NCBI RefSeq assembly: GCF_018691265.1
Contig: NW_024881313.1
Coordinates: 13,465,001 to 13,529,000 of the forward strand
Direction of reading: 5' to 3'
DNA: 64,000 nucleotides
Source of the DNA: Tyto alba
Taxonomy: Eukaryota; Chordata; Aves; Strigiformes; Tytonidae
The notes below the pieces were generated by a model. It did not search any database. It was not told the origin of the DNA and saw only the letters and a program-made list of their open reading frames with translations. Both the position numbers and the translations under genes were made by a program. This document shows, piece by piece, positions 45,515-58,112 of this stretch (the stretch's first letter is position 1; each line of letters starts with the position of its first letter).

Positions 45515-48482
45515 TTTTACTTCTTAAATGAGCGGCGTCCCCTTAATGAGGTAGATTTGAAGCCATTATGATCCATTAAAACAGTTATAAGTGTCTGATA
45601 GTAGAGTCCCTGACATCTTTCCATTAAGATTTCTTGATTTGGTCTGTATCTGTTTTTTGTTGTTCTTTTTCAACTGTGTTAACTGTGAATGCCTCTACCA
45701 CACCACTGCCCTGGCTGTTTGGTTTGTGCTGCTGTTAACAAGAGTACATTTTGACAATACGGATTTAAAAGAGTTCAGTAACTCCAGCCTCCTTTCAGAG
45801 AGTCCTTCCCTGGATTTCCTCTACCTCTCTATTTAACCTACTTTACTTTTTCCCAGAGATAAAGACTTGTTCATCACCATCTTTCTTCCTAGACACAACA
45901 AACAGCACCAAACTTTATTTGGAACTTGTCACCACTGTTCCTTTACTAGCCAAATGGGATGCTGTTGAGTGACACAGTGGACTCCACAACCACTACTGGG
46001 AAGTAAACATGCTGTCTCTACATCTTCAGAGCAGGAGAATATTCTCTTCTTAAATAGATTTTGTAGCCTGGTAAGAGTAAGAATAAAATGTATTAGAGAG
46101 CCACATTGTTTAAAGAATTTTAGGGTTTGCTACTCCGTAAGAAATGTACTCTTAGTAAGGATGTTCCATTTTGTGAGCTTCTGTGCATACAACAGGTTAT
46201 GGGGCCAGAGCAGAGTCACAGCACTGAGATGAAATGCTGGAAATAATAATTACTTCCAGGCAGGTAATATATTTGCCTGTGGAACAAATATTTACTTGTA
46301 AATGTGGTTTGTTGGTGTGACAGCTATAAAACAGGCTTTAACAGTTTGCCTAATGCTAATTTACATACAATAAAAGTGCATTTACATAACACTAAGGAAC
46401 AAACCTGTAAAAACAAGCAAGCGTTCAGTTAGCTTAAAAGTGTACCGTTGAGGTGGCATGGTATTTAAGTGAAATATATGATGCATTTCTGTTTTAACTG
46501 CATGTTTCCTTGGGTTTGTGGGTTCATGTCACAACCTTAATTGCATTTAAAATCAGGTTTGGGGATGTGAATTTCCTTTGTAGCTTTTACATCCAAAACT
46601 AAATGCAAAACTTGGGCATCATTAAAGGAGAGACAAAGGAAGGGAACTGCTAGTAGGTCTCAACAGCAGGGATAATCTCCCACAGGGAGAGGTGGAAACC
46701 TTATTCCATGAGTCATTTAATACCAAATAAACAAAGCACTGAAGAATAAATTGTAAGGCATGATTTTTTTGTTTGTTGTTCATTGACAGAGGGCTACTTG
46801 ACTTAATGGAGCTTTTCTTTTTTTTAAATTCTGTAGTAGTAAAAAACATTAAAAATGTTATGGTTATAGTTTTTCTTTATTTCTCATTGTCATTTTGGTT
46901 CTTGATGTAATTGTAATACAGTAAAGGCATGAGTAACTTTATCCCCTGCACTGTGAAGTAAAACTATTTGCAAGATCAAGCCCTCAAGAGTTGTTGAAAT
47001 TCAGGATCCTCTTAGAAAGTGGCCATCACTGATGTAGTTACATAGTGTTTTAATTACAGTTCCATGAAAGGTTTTGCACACCCAGCTATCACAGGTCCTG
47101 CTATTAAATGCTATGCTTTAGCGACAGGGCTCTGAGGAGGGCAGCTGAGTAAGCTGCGTATGCTGGCACAGCATGCTCTTGGTCTCCAGTGGAATCCAGG
47201 ATACTGATAGGAAGCAACAAATAAACCCTTTGCATCAGTACAGTAGGAACATGTCAGTAATCAAACATAGTTATGGAATCACTACCAGTCAGAGCTCTTA
47301 TAGTCTTGCCTATATTCAAGAACAGCATTATTACAACATTTATTACTCCCAAGAGTAATCTGAGACTTACAGGTCCTTGGAAAGAAAAGTATTATTTGGC
47401 AAATCTATCTTTATGTGTTATTTGCCCATAAAGAGAGTTCTTTATCTGAGAGATCAGAGTAGTTCCAATGAAGCACGTCTTTTGGATAATTTCTTCAGAT
47501 TCTTCGTAATCTTAAATGACAAAAAGCCCACACATTACTTGAAGAAATTATTTCCAAGCTTGTCATCTGCAAACTTGGACTGGCCAGCCAGGTAGATGTA
47601 GGCACACGTAATTTCCCTGATGCTTGAGATATAATTGTTGGAGATAGAACTACTGCATTCAGATAAACAGTTGAAATCAGTGTCATCATGCAGAAACTGA
47701 ACTCTGGTGTAATTGTTCAGTTACTGTAAACCCAGGATGAAATGTCTCAAGGGTAAAACCTTCTCCTGTAGTACTGAGTTATGGCTTTGGCTCTTCCAGC
47801 AGACAGTGTATCTATATCTGTTATGTGAGAGGGAATGTTAAACCAAAAAAATATTTGGAAAAAGGACGGTATGTGAGATAGCTCATCATAAGAAGTATAG
47901 AGAAAGGGAGTAAGAAGTGCAGTTGAACTTGCAAGGGTAGAAACTCTATCTCTTAAGTTTGGAAAGAAAAGGAAAAAAAAAAGAAACTTTTTGTGACTTC
48001 TTAGCTCACAAGGGGATGCATGACAGTTCTGAATTCAGAAGTGGATGTGGGTGGGAAAGCAATGGAAGAAGAAAAAGCTTGTTACCTTAAAAATGTTGCT
48101 TCAGAAGGCTCGTGAACCAATTAATAAAACCACCTCAAAGCTCCCCAAGGAAATTGTGTGTTTTGTTCTACAAGTTACATAGGTGATCGGTAGAGTTGAT
48201 CTGGAGGGCACAAAAGCTGATACACACTACTACCCATGCCAAGTCTCTGAGGTTAGGAGAGTCAGCCTCTCTGTTTGTGCATATGGCCACAGTTCTGCCA
48301 AATACTTCTCAGCTACAGCAGCTTTATCAGTGAGAAGGATCTAAGCTGCCATGCAAAGATAATCCTCCCAGTGGTGTGTCAGGCTTGAGGAAGGGTGTGA
48401 TTATCATTCCAGAGGAGTGTAATGTGACCCTCTGCCTCCCATTCAGCTGAGTGGTAGCTAGATCAAGGAGGCTTCTGCTCTT

Positions 48483-48537
48483 TGATCACTTTTTCTTTCT
48501 TTCCTTCTCTTTCTTTTTTTCTTCCTTCCTTTCAGCA
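48483..48537 (+). repeat. Polypyrimidine (CTTT/TTCC) tract
   Basis: About 55 bp almost entirely of C and T (tttctttctttccttctct and similar), ending in cctttcag, which looks like a splice acceptor on the plus strand. No exon can be supported after it. Confidence 0.7.
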
Positions 48538-50639
48538 AACAACTTCTTTTCTCTTTTCATAGTAACTTATTTTATCACATACATTTAAGATGTCCAAAGC
48601 ATGAACCAATGCCCCAAGGCACAGAGGTCCTTGGAAATGGATCTCCAAGTAGACCATCAGCAGATAGGGGTTTCCCATCCTGGAGTGCTTGGATGACTAC
48701 TGGCTCTGATTAGCATCTTATAATGGCAGTTTTTCTTTGAAAACAGCCTAGTGGAGTCTTTTGGCAGACTGAATCAGCTCTGCTCAGCCTGATATTTCAA
48801 GACTTCTCTACCAGCCACAGCCTGGGACACACAAAGCTCTGGACCCCACATAAGGGTGACATGGCACTTCCACACCTTTAATTGAACAGGTCTTAAAGAT
48901 GGATGTTGCCTGTTCCGTCATTTCAAGGAAGCAGGCCCTCATCTAATGAAATCAGGTGTCTGATCCCCCAGGTATCCTCAACTCCTGAGTGTCTTTTGTT
49001 TTTTTCACAGGAAGGACATCAAACATCAGATGGGAGAATGGCAATCCTCTAACCACATTGGGCTGTGCTTATTTATGGGTCCTAATCCAGATACAAAATA
49101 TTTGTGTTTGCTTGGGGTTTTGTTTGTTTGGGGTTTTGTTCTGGTCTTGCAGACCAGTAGCAATGATGGAGTTGAGCCTGGAATGTAATACACAAAAAAA
49201 AAAAAAATACAGAAAAGTAAGGCCAAAAAACCTCAAGATTAAACAAATAACTACTGCATGACAACAGCAAGTGATCTTAGTCTTTTAAATTCAGACAGAT
49301 TTCTGGACCAAAGCCCCTGTCCTCACTGCAGGCTGCATAGAGGAAGAAGCAGAGACAGCTGCAACCACCTCAGCTCCAGAGATGGGGCTCCCAGTAGTCA
49401 CTCCTGCAAGAAAACACCTGGCCAGCCTTAACAAACATTATTTTCTAGAATGTTCCCTGAGCCCTGCTGGCAAGGAAGTATACCTGCCTTATAAGACAGA
49501 ACATGGAGAGGCAGTTCTCAAACAGCACATGATTTTACTTACAAAAGCTTTCCTTAAGGGCAGAATTAATTATATATCATACAGATCTATTATATCTTCT
49601 GTTTACACAATTATAAAGCATTATGGTTAATTAGTTGTGGTACAGACTCCTGAAGCAGAATCTGGTTAGAGAATAAACAAAATGCTCAGTCAGCTGCGAC
49701 GGTGGTTAACAACTTGCACTTTCATATCACCTTTCACATTGAACTTTCTTGAAGTGATTTACAAGTTATGCAATGCAGTGGGCTTGAGTTTTATATTTTT
49801 GGGGGATTTTTTTGGTCTCATATAAAATTAGAATATCCCGATCTGACATGGCTTGGGATTCTCACACCTTTAAGAAATTAAATTCAAAACATTCCCTACC
49901 CAACTTTAATTCAACTGTTTTTCCCATTTACTGCCATAGCACCTGAGTGACCTAGAGGTTAATCATGATTCTATTATGTCTGACATTGTATATACATGGA
50001 ACATAAGTACTTCTCCATCCCCTTTTCCTCTCCTGATATATACAGCTCCAACTAGTAGCAGTGAGATTATCTATCTGCCTCACTATCCTAAAAATAGGGG
50101 TGAAATCCTGGTTGTGAAAAATTTTGATTGGACTGAAGTGTGCAATACTGCATAGGTTTGGTTTTCAAACTGTATTTTTACATTACTTTAATGCAATTAA
50201 ATGGGCTGACATGCCACAATATTAATGCCTCAAGCCGTCGGACATCTTTGAACTTAATTACTTTTTTGCCATCACATTATTTAGCACTGAGTCTTATTGT
50301 TGTGTATATGCTGCTACAGGTTTCCGAGGAGAATAAGTGCTTTTGGAAATCTCACCAGTGTCATGTGAGTAGAGCTAAAACAAAATAAATCAGTATTATT
50401 TGTTGTGTCATGGGATATTGTACTAGTTACTGTGCACCCAAAAAATCAGCTCTTAAAGCAAAAGACCTTTTAATATTTATTAGCGAAACTGAAGTAAAAA
50501 ACAAGAAGGGAGCAAGAGTGAAGTTAGAGTATGTATTTAGTGTAAACTAGATATCTATGCTATGAAATGTAGCACACAACATATCTACAAATAAATTAAA
50601 AAGAGCACTCCCCATTCAAATTGCCACAGACTGATACCA

Positions 50640-51830
50640 ATTCTCAGTTTCCTGAATGCATCATGAAAGTAGTGGGATTTGAGATAACTTTGAAGGAAGG
50701 GTGCGTAGTTTTTTTTACAATATATTTTAGGGATAGTTCTCAAGAAGAAAGCCTGAAAGACATGCATGAAAGAACTTTTGAGAAAGACACATATGGTCAA
50801 CTGAAAATGGCATCATCATCTGAGAACAACAAAACGAACAGTAAGATACAAGATGAGATTATAGATGAGTGCACAATGGATGCCCCTAACCTGTATTCAA
50901 AATGGCAGTAAAGGGGAATTCCAGGAAAGGATACAAAGATAGGCTGATAAAATCACAGAAGGAATTCAGGAAGGTCATCTTGACTTCAGTGTTTTAGGCT
51001 CAAGGGGGAACTAGGTATGTGTAATGAAAAGTAGAGAACTTGCATTGTAGAGATGATAGTTGCATTGATGCAATCACAAGAAACCATCTAAGAATGATGA
51101 TTCGCGAGTAGAATATAAGAGGTAAGAATAGAGACTGGTGAGATATCTGTTGAAAGAGAAAGCTAGGATAGAGATATCCCATGGTTGAAAGAAAGGTTGA
51201 AGAATTGGCAGTGATTTGGAAAATAAAACAAGAAAAGACGGAGAGTCAGGAGAGGACAAGATTTCAGAGTCACAGTATGATCAATAATGTCACAGTATGT
51301 GGAGATGGAAGGAGACCTGAGATTTGGTCACATCATCAAGAGTGACCCCAGAAGAGCTGAAGGGAGCATACAGAGCTGAAATTAAAGACGACCTGGGAAA
51401 AGGTGATGTTGGCAGAAAGCCATTCAAGGTAATTGTTTCAGACAATGCATTATTTTATTTTAGAAGTTATGAACAGGAGGAAAGCTCAGCAGAAACGTGA
51501 GAGCAAAATGAGGTCAAATACAGGAATTTTAAAAATATGGATGAGACAGACATCCTTCTATGTATGTTAGGATGGCCATGAAGAGTTAAGAAGAACAAAG
51601 AACAAGGCAAAAAAAACCCCAAACAAATAGAAAATCACATGATAACTGGTAAAGAAGGAGAGGTAAAATGAAAATCTGTTAAGAATTGCCTAGATAAGGG
51701 ATCAGGAGAGAGAGGAAAAAGTGGGAGAGTGTATGAAAGGAGAAAGAATGTGGATTTGTTGACTATATCTTCTCTTGAAAAAGAAAGAACTGATAACATG
51801 GATAGGAATATGGCAGAGGCGTGTGAAGTT
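50640..51830. repeat. Long purine-biased region
   Basis: For about 1.2 kb the plus strand is strongly A/G-biased, with repeated gagagaaag, ggaaag and gaagaa strings. A short direct repeat gtcacagtatg occurs at 51269 and 51289. There is no open frame of note and no recognised element. It may be an old decayed repeat or a strand-asymmetric sequence. Confidence 0.4.
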
Positions 51831-54800
51831 TATTTCAGGAGAGCAGTATTTAAATTAAATGTTTGTATTTTACAAAGCAAATATATATTTAGATCATAAA
51901 CATGGAGAAGTCATTACTTAATTTGAATCAATGTGACAAATATGTAAAAAGTAAAAAACTGTTTCCAATGTCATGTCTGAAGTATAAATAATACTAAGAT
52001 CCTCAGGCGGTGACAAAAAGTTTAAATATTATAATGCATTTGTGTGGAAACTGATTATTTTTCAAGCAACCATTAGAGAGCCAGTTTTTGTCTTTTGATA
52101 CTCAGGAAATATATGTCTGTCTAGATGAAAACAATATAACATCTTCAAAAATGTTACTCCTTAGTATATATTAATATTTGAGTTAACACAGATTAAAAAA
52201 AAAAAAAAATAGAAGTCCTATTCCTGTGTTTTATGCAAGTGGAAGTCCACTTTTGCTATTAGTGCTTCGCCAGCTCCCAGGCATTTCCCTGCTTCCTTAA
52301 TAGCCCTGTGATAAATAGCCTGTAACCGCTGTGTAAACGTCATTTCACATATCTGCTTATTATTCCTACATACCTATAAATTAAGCTTCATACTGCTTAA
52401 TTTTAGCAGTGACAGTGATCAGACATGTGGGGGGTACAAAATATTTAAAAGCTTGGCTTATCCATCCAATAGTCAAAAAAGCTGGATTTTTCCATCCAGT
52501 GTAGGTTTAAATCCCAAGTAAAACAGCTTTTCTTCTTTCAAGTGGCAAACTTTCCAAAGAAGAGTTGTCATTTACAAATTCCCATTGAACAGTTTATTAA
52601 ATTTAAATTTCAGTATTTTATTGCTATTTTCCATATATAAAAGTTAGCTATGCTAAATAACACTAAAAATATCCCATTTTATTATGTGAAAGTGAAGAAT
52701 TTTAATTGGTATTAGTTTTGTAGAAACACCCAAGTACATGAATAGCTGTACAAGAGACTTACAAGCCACCACGTAAAGAATAACTATAAAGTTTATGAGA
52801 ACAAAGATCCCATTGGTTTAGCTTTTGCAATAGCATTTTGAGTAGTATATTTAGAAACTGTAATACATACACTAGCATGATCACTTTGATCCAGGCATTG
52901 GGATGCATCGGATGGTCATTGCTATGACACCTGAGTGCTGTGTTAATACACACCTCTGACTTTTAAGAGTTAGTAATAGGTAGGCCTTCTGTATTTGTGT
53001 ATCGGCTTTGTTAAGTGTGTCCGTAGTCCAACACCATCTTTCTGAGGATGTCTTAGTGTTTGGGAAATCCCTGCTTTGCCCCAAGCTAGTCCAGCCCTTG
53101 GCAGCCCAGCTGTATCCCTCAGCCAGCACGGGCTCTCAGAGTCACCAGCAGTGATAACAGCTCCACGGACATGGAAATAAAAAATAACTTTGCTTTCTTC
53201 CTGCCACCTTTCCACCCCAGTGCGGGGGGAAGGAAAGGATATTTAGTGCTGAAACTAGAGAGAGTTCAGGTAATAATAGCATTTTAGGAATAATTTATGA
53301 AGATATACATATTTCAGGCAGTTCCCACCTGCCCCTTAATTATAGCTTGTAGTGCATCACTCCCTGCAGCAGCCTTACACACGTGGTAGAAGAGTACTGG
53401 GCTGAACCTATGTATAAACTAAAATTTAATATGTTCAAAAAGTAGCATAAATTAAGAGCACAGAATGAGTTGTTATAAGACATTTAGGTTTGTCTTAGAA
53501 CCACTGTTTTCTTTCAAGATGTGCAGCATACTCACGAACACACATCAGCAGCTCCAAAAACCATTGTCCTCCAACATTCCAGCTTTTACGGGTGTGCTTT
53601 AATTAAAAGGATTCTGCAGAACAAGGAAACCTGAATCTTTAGGAGAAAAACATTGATTATAAAAGTACACTATTATGAATTCATATAGGTTCAGAGAGAA
53701 AAGGAAGTGCTTATTGTAATTACTTAGAATTTTAAGAAAACAAAGGAAGTTAGTTGATGCGCCAAATTCTGTTATATATCAGCAGTTTGGAAAGAGAAAC
53801 CTGGATTTCAATCCACTGTTATCCTATCTCTAAATAATAATGGTACATCAATAGAATAAAAACATAATAAGAGTGTTCTGATATAGTCCATGGCTTATTT
53901 AAGGAAGAAACTTCTACAAGAAATTATTTGGATTAAAAGAGTCAGAATTACCAGTTAAGTTTTATATCTATATATCTTATTTTCCTCCTGAGATTCTGAG
54001 CATGTGATATGCACAGAGAAAATGTGTAGCTATTTGCACCAATAAAACATGTCAACGGATTTCCTATGAGATGCTTTTTCATGCTTTACCAAATCAGTCC
54101 TAAGTGGTTCTAATTATATGTGATTTCTTAGAGCATGTCTTTGGTAGTGATTACAGTACATTTACTTTGGAAGGGCAAAGAACTCCTACCTAAGGTAATT
54201 CTGCCCTCCTGAAGTGTTCATTTGTGAGTATCCTTATTGCTGGTATAACAGACTATGCAGTTGTCCTGTTGTAATTTTTTTTGCTGGGGTATTTCCTGTC
54301 TCTCTGCCTATATTGAGGTCGTATTCCATATCTTGGGTGTGACTAATACTGCTCTACACACAGCGGACTTGCATGGATTATCAATGGAAACACAGTGTCT
54401 GCCGCTCCTCAGAGTAAGTCATCTGCCTCTTCATTTGTCTTTTTACAATCACATCCAGAAGATCAGAGAGAGCTTTATCGCGGTCCTTTTCCTGCCTCGG
54501 AAGAAAATCCTTCAGAGGTCCACCCTCCTGATCTCACGCCTGTACCACCTGTTTTAGAACTGTGTTCCAGTCTTGAAATAAAACACTTTACAACTACTTT
54601 TATTTATGTTCATGTTTAATATTTTGAAGGGATACATGATACACAAAAAATTACAAAAGGATAGCATGCATTTGGGCAGCCTCTTCTGTTTTCATGTCAG
54701 GTGTTGACTGTTTTAATAGTAGATCCCATGCTGCAAATTGTTTCATCAGCCCAGTGAATACATAATACCACAGAATTTTAATTTTGTACCTATTCAGACC

Positions 54801-57281
54801 GACATGAAAAGTAAATGACATTATGCATGAAATTATTTGCTTAAAACATACATGGCACATGTGGGTTGATATGCTTGGATCCACAGCTGCAAACAAAGAT
54901 CGGCCCTCACTCCAGGGAAATTATCAAGGTTGACTTCAAATGACTGTTGTAAGAGGGAAAAGCTTGCTTTTCTGATGTAGGAAAGTCAGAACTAAATTCA
55001 TCTTTGCAATGGGGCATACTCCATAAATACTTACTAAGCTTGAGGTGACCTTTTTCTAATCACTTTCTTGATTAAGTTGTATCTCCTTTTCACGACTGAA
55101 AGTCTCTCAAATAGGTGGATAGATCATAAATACAGAATATATACACCGTAGGTGAAAAAATAAGCTATGAGACTACCTGAATAACACAATGGAGCTGAAA
55201 GACTAACCCGATCCATGGTTTCTGGGAAATATGTCACTGGGCTGAAATGCAAGCACAGCATGAGCTCTCTGCGCAGCACGTACGCACACGCAGAGCCGTG
55301 GTTGAGCTCACCACTCGATGCCAGTGATGGATTCCTGGAGGACAAACAAGGGGAGCAGGTGCTTGGGCCCCTCTCTCTCCCCGCTGGAGGTCATGGTGTG
55401 TTTCCCCACCCCCAAAACAAAGAACTGCCTGGGCTGGCACATAAGGGTGCACCACAACAGAAAGAACTATTTCTGGAAAGAGTGGGGAGCCAGAAAGGAT
55501 TCTGCCCAGCAGCACAGCTCACCCAGCCAACACAGCACCGACCTACCACCTTTTGCAATGGGAATGAACCCAAAAATTCTTTCCTAGCTCTCTGGCAGTA
55601 GCTTTTACCCCAATAAGAGCAGCTGCATATCACCTGTTATCAAGAGAGTGGTTGCTGGCCGGGATACCTGTGTTACTCCATTCTGATTTTAAGTTTTAAT
55701 TTTCACCTGCTGTGGAGAGATAAAATGAATTCCAGTTTAGCTTGACAATCCTGCCTGCACAGGTGTGCTGTAAGAATACCACTGTGGTGTTCAGCTGGGT
55801 GAATGTTTTAGATGACTACAGTAATTATCAAAAGTACTGGTTTTAGTTTCCCCCCCACTTTAATCTGGATCTGATTTGCCAAATAGTTTCAGATGGTTTT
55901 TTTTTTCCCTAGATAAATAAAGCTGGAGGAGGAAAAGGAATGGCTTGTGCCTCCTTTGATGCAATACTTGGCACTTGAATGATGCAGAATATGGGAGATG
56001 TATAGCCGAGACCTTTCTCTTCAGGAGATTATTTTAATTCAGATTTTTTATTTCCTACCTAAATTAGTCCTCTATTTATCATGTGATTAGCCTTCCCTGG
56101 GTGGGGTCCCCAGTCCCTGCTCCTGATACTGGTGTATTTTGTGTATGTAATTAAACAGCCAGGGTGGAGCAGCACCTCTATGAACAGGGCAGGGGGAAGG
56201 TTAGGAGGAGCTCAAGGTTGTTGCCTTGAAGGTGCCCAGCTGTGGGGCTCTTCTGTCCTCCTCAGCCTGGGAAGGGATGCAAGAGCCAGTGCCTCTCCTT
56301 TTCTGCCATTCTTCCTTCCATCCCTTTGCTCCTTTGGCAGAGGAAAAAATGTGAGGGCAGAAGTAAGCAGGTTATGTCTTACAGGGATGGGCTCTGACTG
56401 ACCAAATTTTTATTATGCATTTTGTATAGAAGTAGGATGGAAGAGTTGCAGCAGGAGAGACTGAGGGAGATTCAGCTCCAAACATCCTGTCTCCCAAGGC
56501 TGGAGGATCCCTCCAAATTTAACTCAGGTTCTTGCATCTCAGTTCATGAAGTGGCATGACCATGCAGCTGTTCAGCAGGGGGGAACCCCTGACTCCAAAT
56601 TTCCGCAAACCGAGTACTTTGATTTCTCTTGTTCTAGCTGCTTCTAAATAAAATGGTTAATTTCCTGTCAAAAGGAACAACTTATTCAAATAGTGACTTC
56701 GTCAGTTTTTCTTTTCAGCATGAAATATGGAAAATATTTATTTTGGGTGAGTCTAAACAAGTTTTATTTAATTTTTTAGTTTGGCAAGTGATCAAAAAAT
56801 ATAATTTTCACAGCTCTAGTTCCACTGTTATCACTCAACAGTTTCTATAAATATAGCAATTAATTTGCACTCTAGAAAGAGTTAGTACAGCAAAAAACTC
56901 TAGGATACAAAAGTACACCTAGATAATTTCTCTTTGTGTTAGCACCAGCTGTGTCAGTCAAATTAGGCCATCTGTAACATCCTTGTAATCTACAATTTTT
57001 AAATTCCCATCCAGCTACACCTATGCCACTCCTTTGTTTTCAGTAGCATTAGATAGGATTAACTGAGGAAGGAATTGAGCCTTCAAAGTTAATTAAAACA
57101 TTGATGAGACAAGGAAGGCGTACATAGAAGCCATAGGTAAAGAGATTTAGATGCTTAACATGGGACAGTTGTGCCCAGGCTTTCAAGCTCCCGATCTATG
57201 GAAGAAAAATGCCTCTGGTTTCTCACAGCAGTGAACCTGTCAGCTAACACGGAGTGAAGTATAGCTTCTTCGGCTTCCCCA

Positions 57282-57320
57282 GGAGGATCCCGTCTTCTTC
57301 CTCTGGAGGCCCCGTCTTCT
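57282..57320 (+). repeat. Short imperfect direct repeat
   Basis: ggaggatcccgtcttct (57282-57298) recurs as ggaggccccgtcttct (57305-57320) after a 6-bp gap. It is a small tandem duplication with slight divergence. Confidence 0.6.
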
Positions 57321-58095
57321 CAGTCTGGTGCTGTTACATCTTTAATAAGATCAATAATCTTTCTTGGATTTAGCAGCTTCATGAATTCTGATTAAGCTCC
57401 ATGACAGTGGCTGTGTATTAAGAATAATAGGCAAGAAGAAGACTTTAGTGTCTCAGTCCATGAGGCATGATAGTTTCTTCTTTAGGCAAACTGTTATTGA
57501 TTTGATCTTGGGTTTTCTCAGCATGGCCTCTGTAAATAAAGTGCTAGCACACAGCACACTTACTGTACAGCTCCTCTTCCCTGCAGACCAATTCTTTCTG
57601 GTGAAGACTTACTTTAATTGTTCCATGACTACTAATGTGTTTAATTAAGGCTCACGTGACTAAGTCTTTGGTGAGAAAATTAGACATGCTGACAAGAATT
57701 AATATAGTAAAAATCACAAAGGTACAATCAGGAACAAAAAATCAGAATGGTCTCTAGCATTTCCTTTCAACCAAACACCAGTGTCTGAGTTTCTGTGCGT
57801 CATTAAAATTCAATTAAGTATTTTGGGGAAAAAAAGCCTGGCACTGACAGGATACGTCATCTGACCACAGGAAGCTGTGCTGACAAAAATTCATAAAGTG
57901 GAAATTGGAAACCCATACTCTGAGGCTTTCCTGTATTAACAGTTTAATGTCCAACTATGTAATATATAATTTATGAGAATTCTCTAATGTCATCCAGCCT
58001 TGCATGCTTTGCAATTTATTATTCTTATTTAGACAGAAGCGAAGACCAAACTACTCTCTCTGATTTCTGAAACCATTTTTAATCATTTTTAGTAC

Positions 58096-58112
58096 ATATA
58101 TATATATATATA
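58096..58112. repeat. (AT)n microsatellite
   Basis: About 8 uninterrupted AT units; short, probably variable in length. Confidence 0.8.

Larger units (their letters stand above)
39991..47999. other. Upstream flank of GLCCI1, first part: no gene recognised
   Basis: AT-rich sequence beyond the CpG island. Short open frames occur (for example 42063-42449 plus, 128 codons) but none resembles a known protein and their lengths fit chance. It holds a 29-A run at 43758-43786 and a 10-bp perfect inverted repeat at 45486-45514. If a transcript divergent from GLCCI1 exists, its first exon would lie at the left end of this stretch. No transposable element is clear by eye. Confidence 0.6.
48000..55999. 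other. Upstream flank of GLCCI1, second part: no gene recognised
   Basis: Mostly AT-rich. It contains a polypyrimidine tract (about 48483-48537), an A run near 49194-49207, a long purine-rich region on the plus strand (about 50640-51830), an A run near 52195-52209 and a GC-richer block at about 55215-55640 with open frames on both strands. None of the translations is recognisable. Confidence 0.6.
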
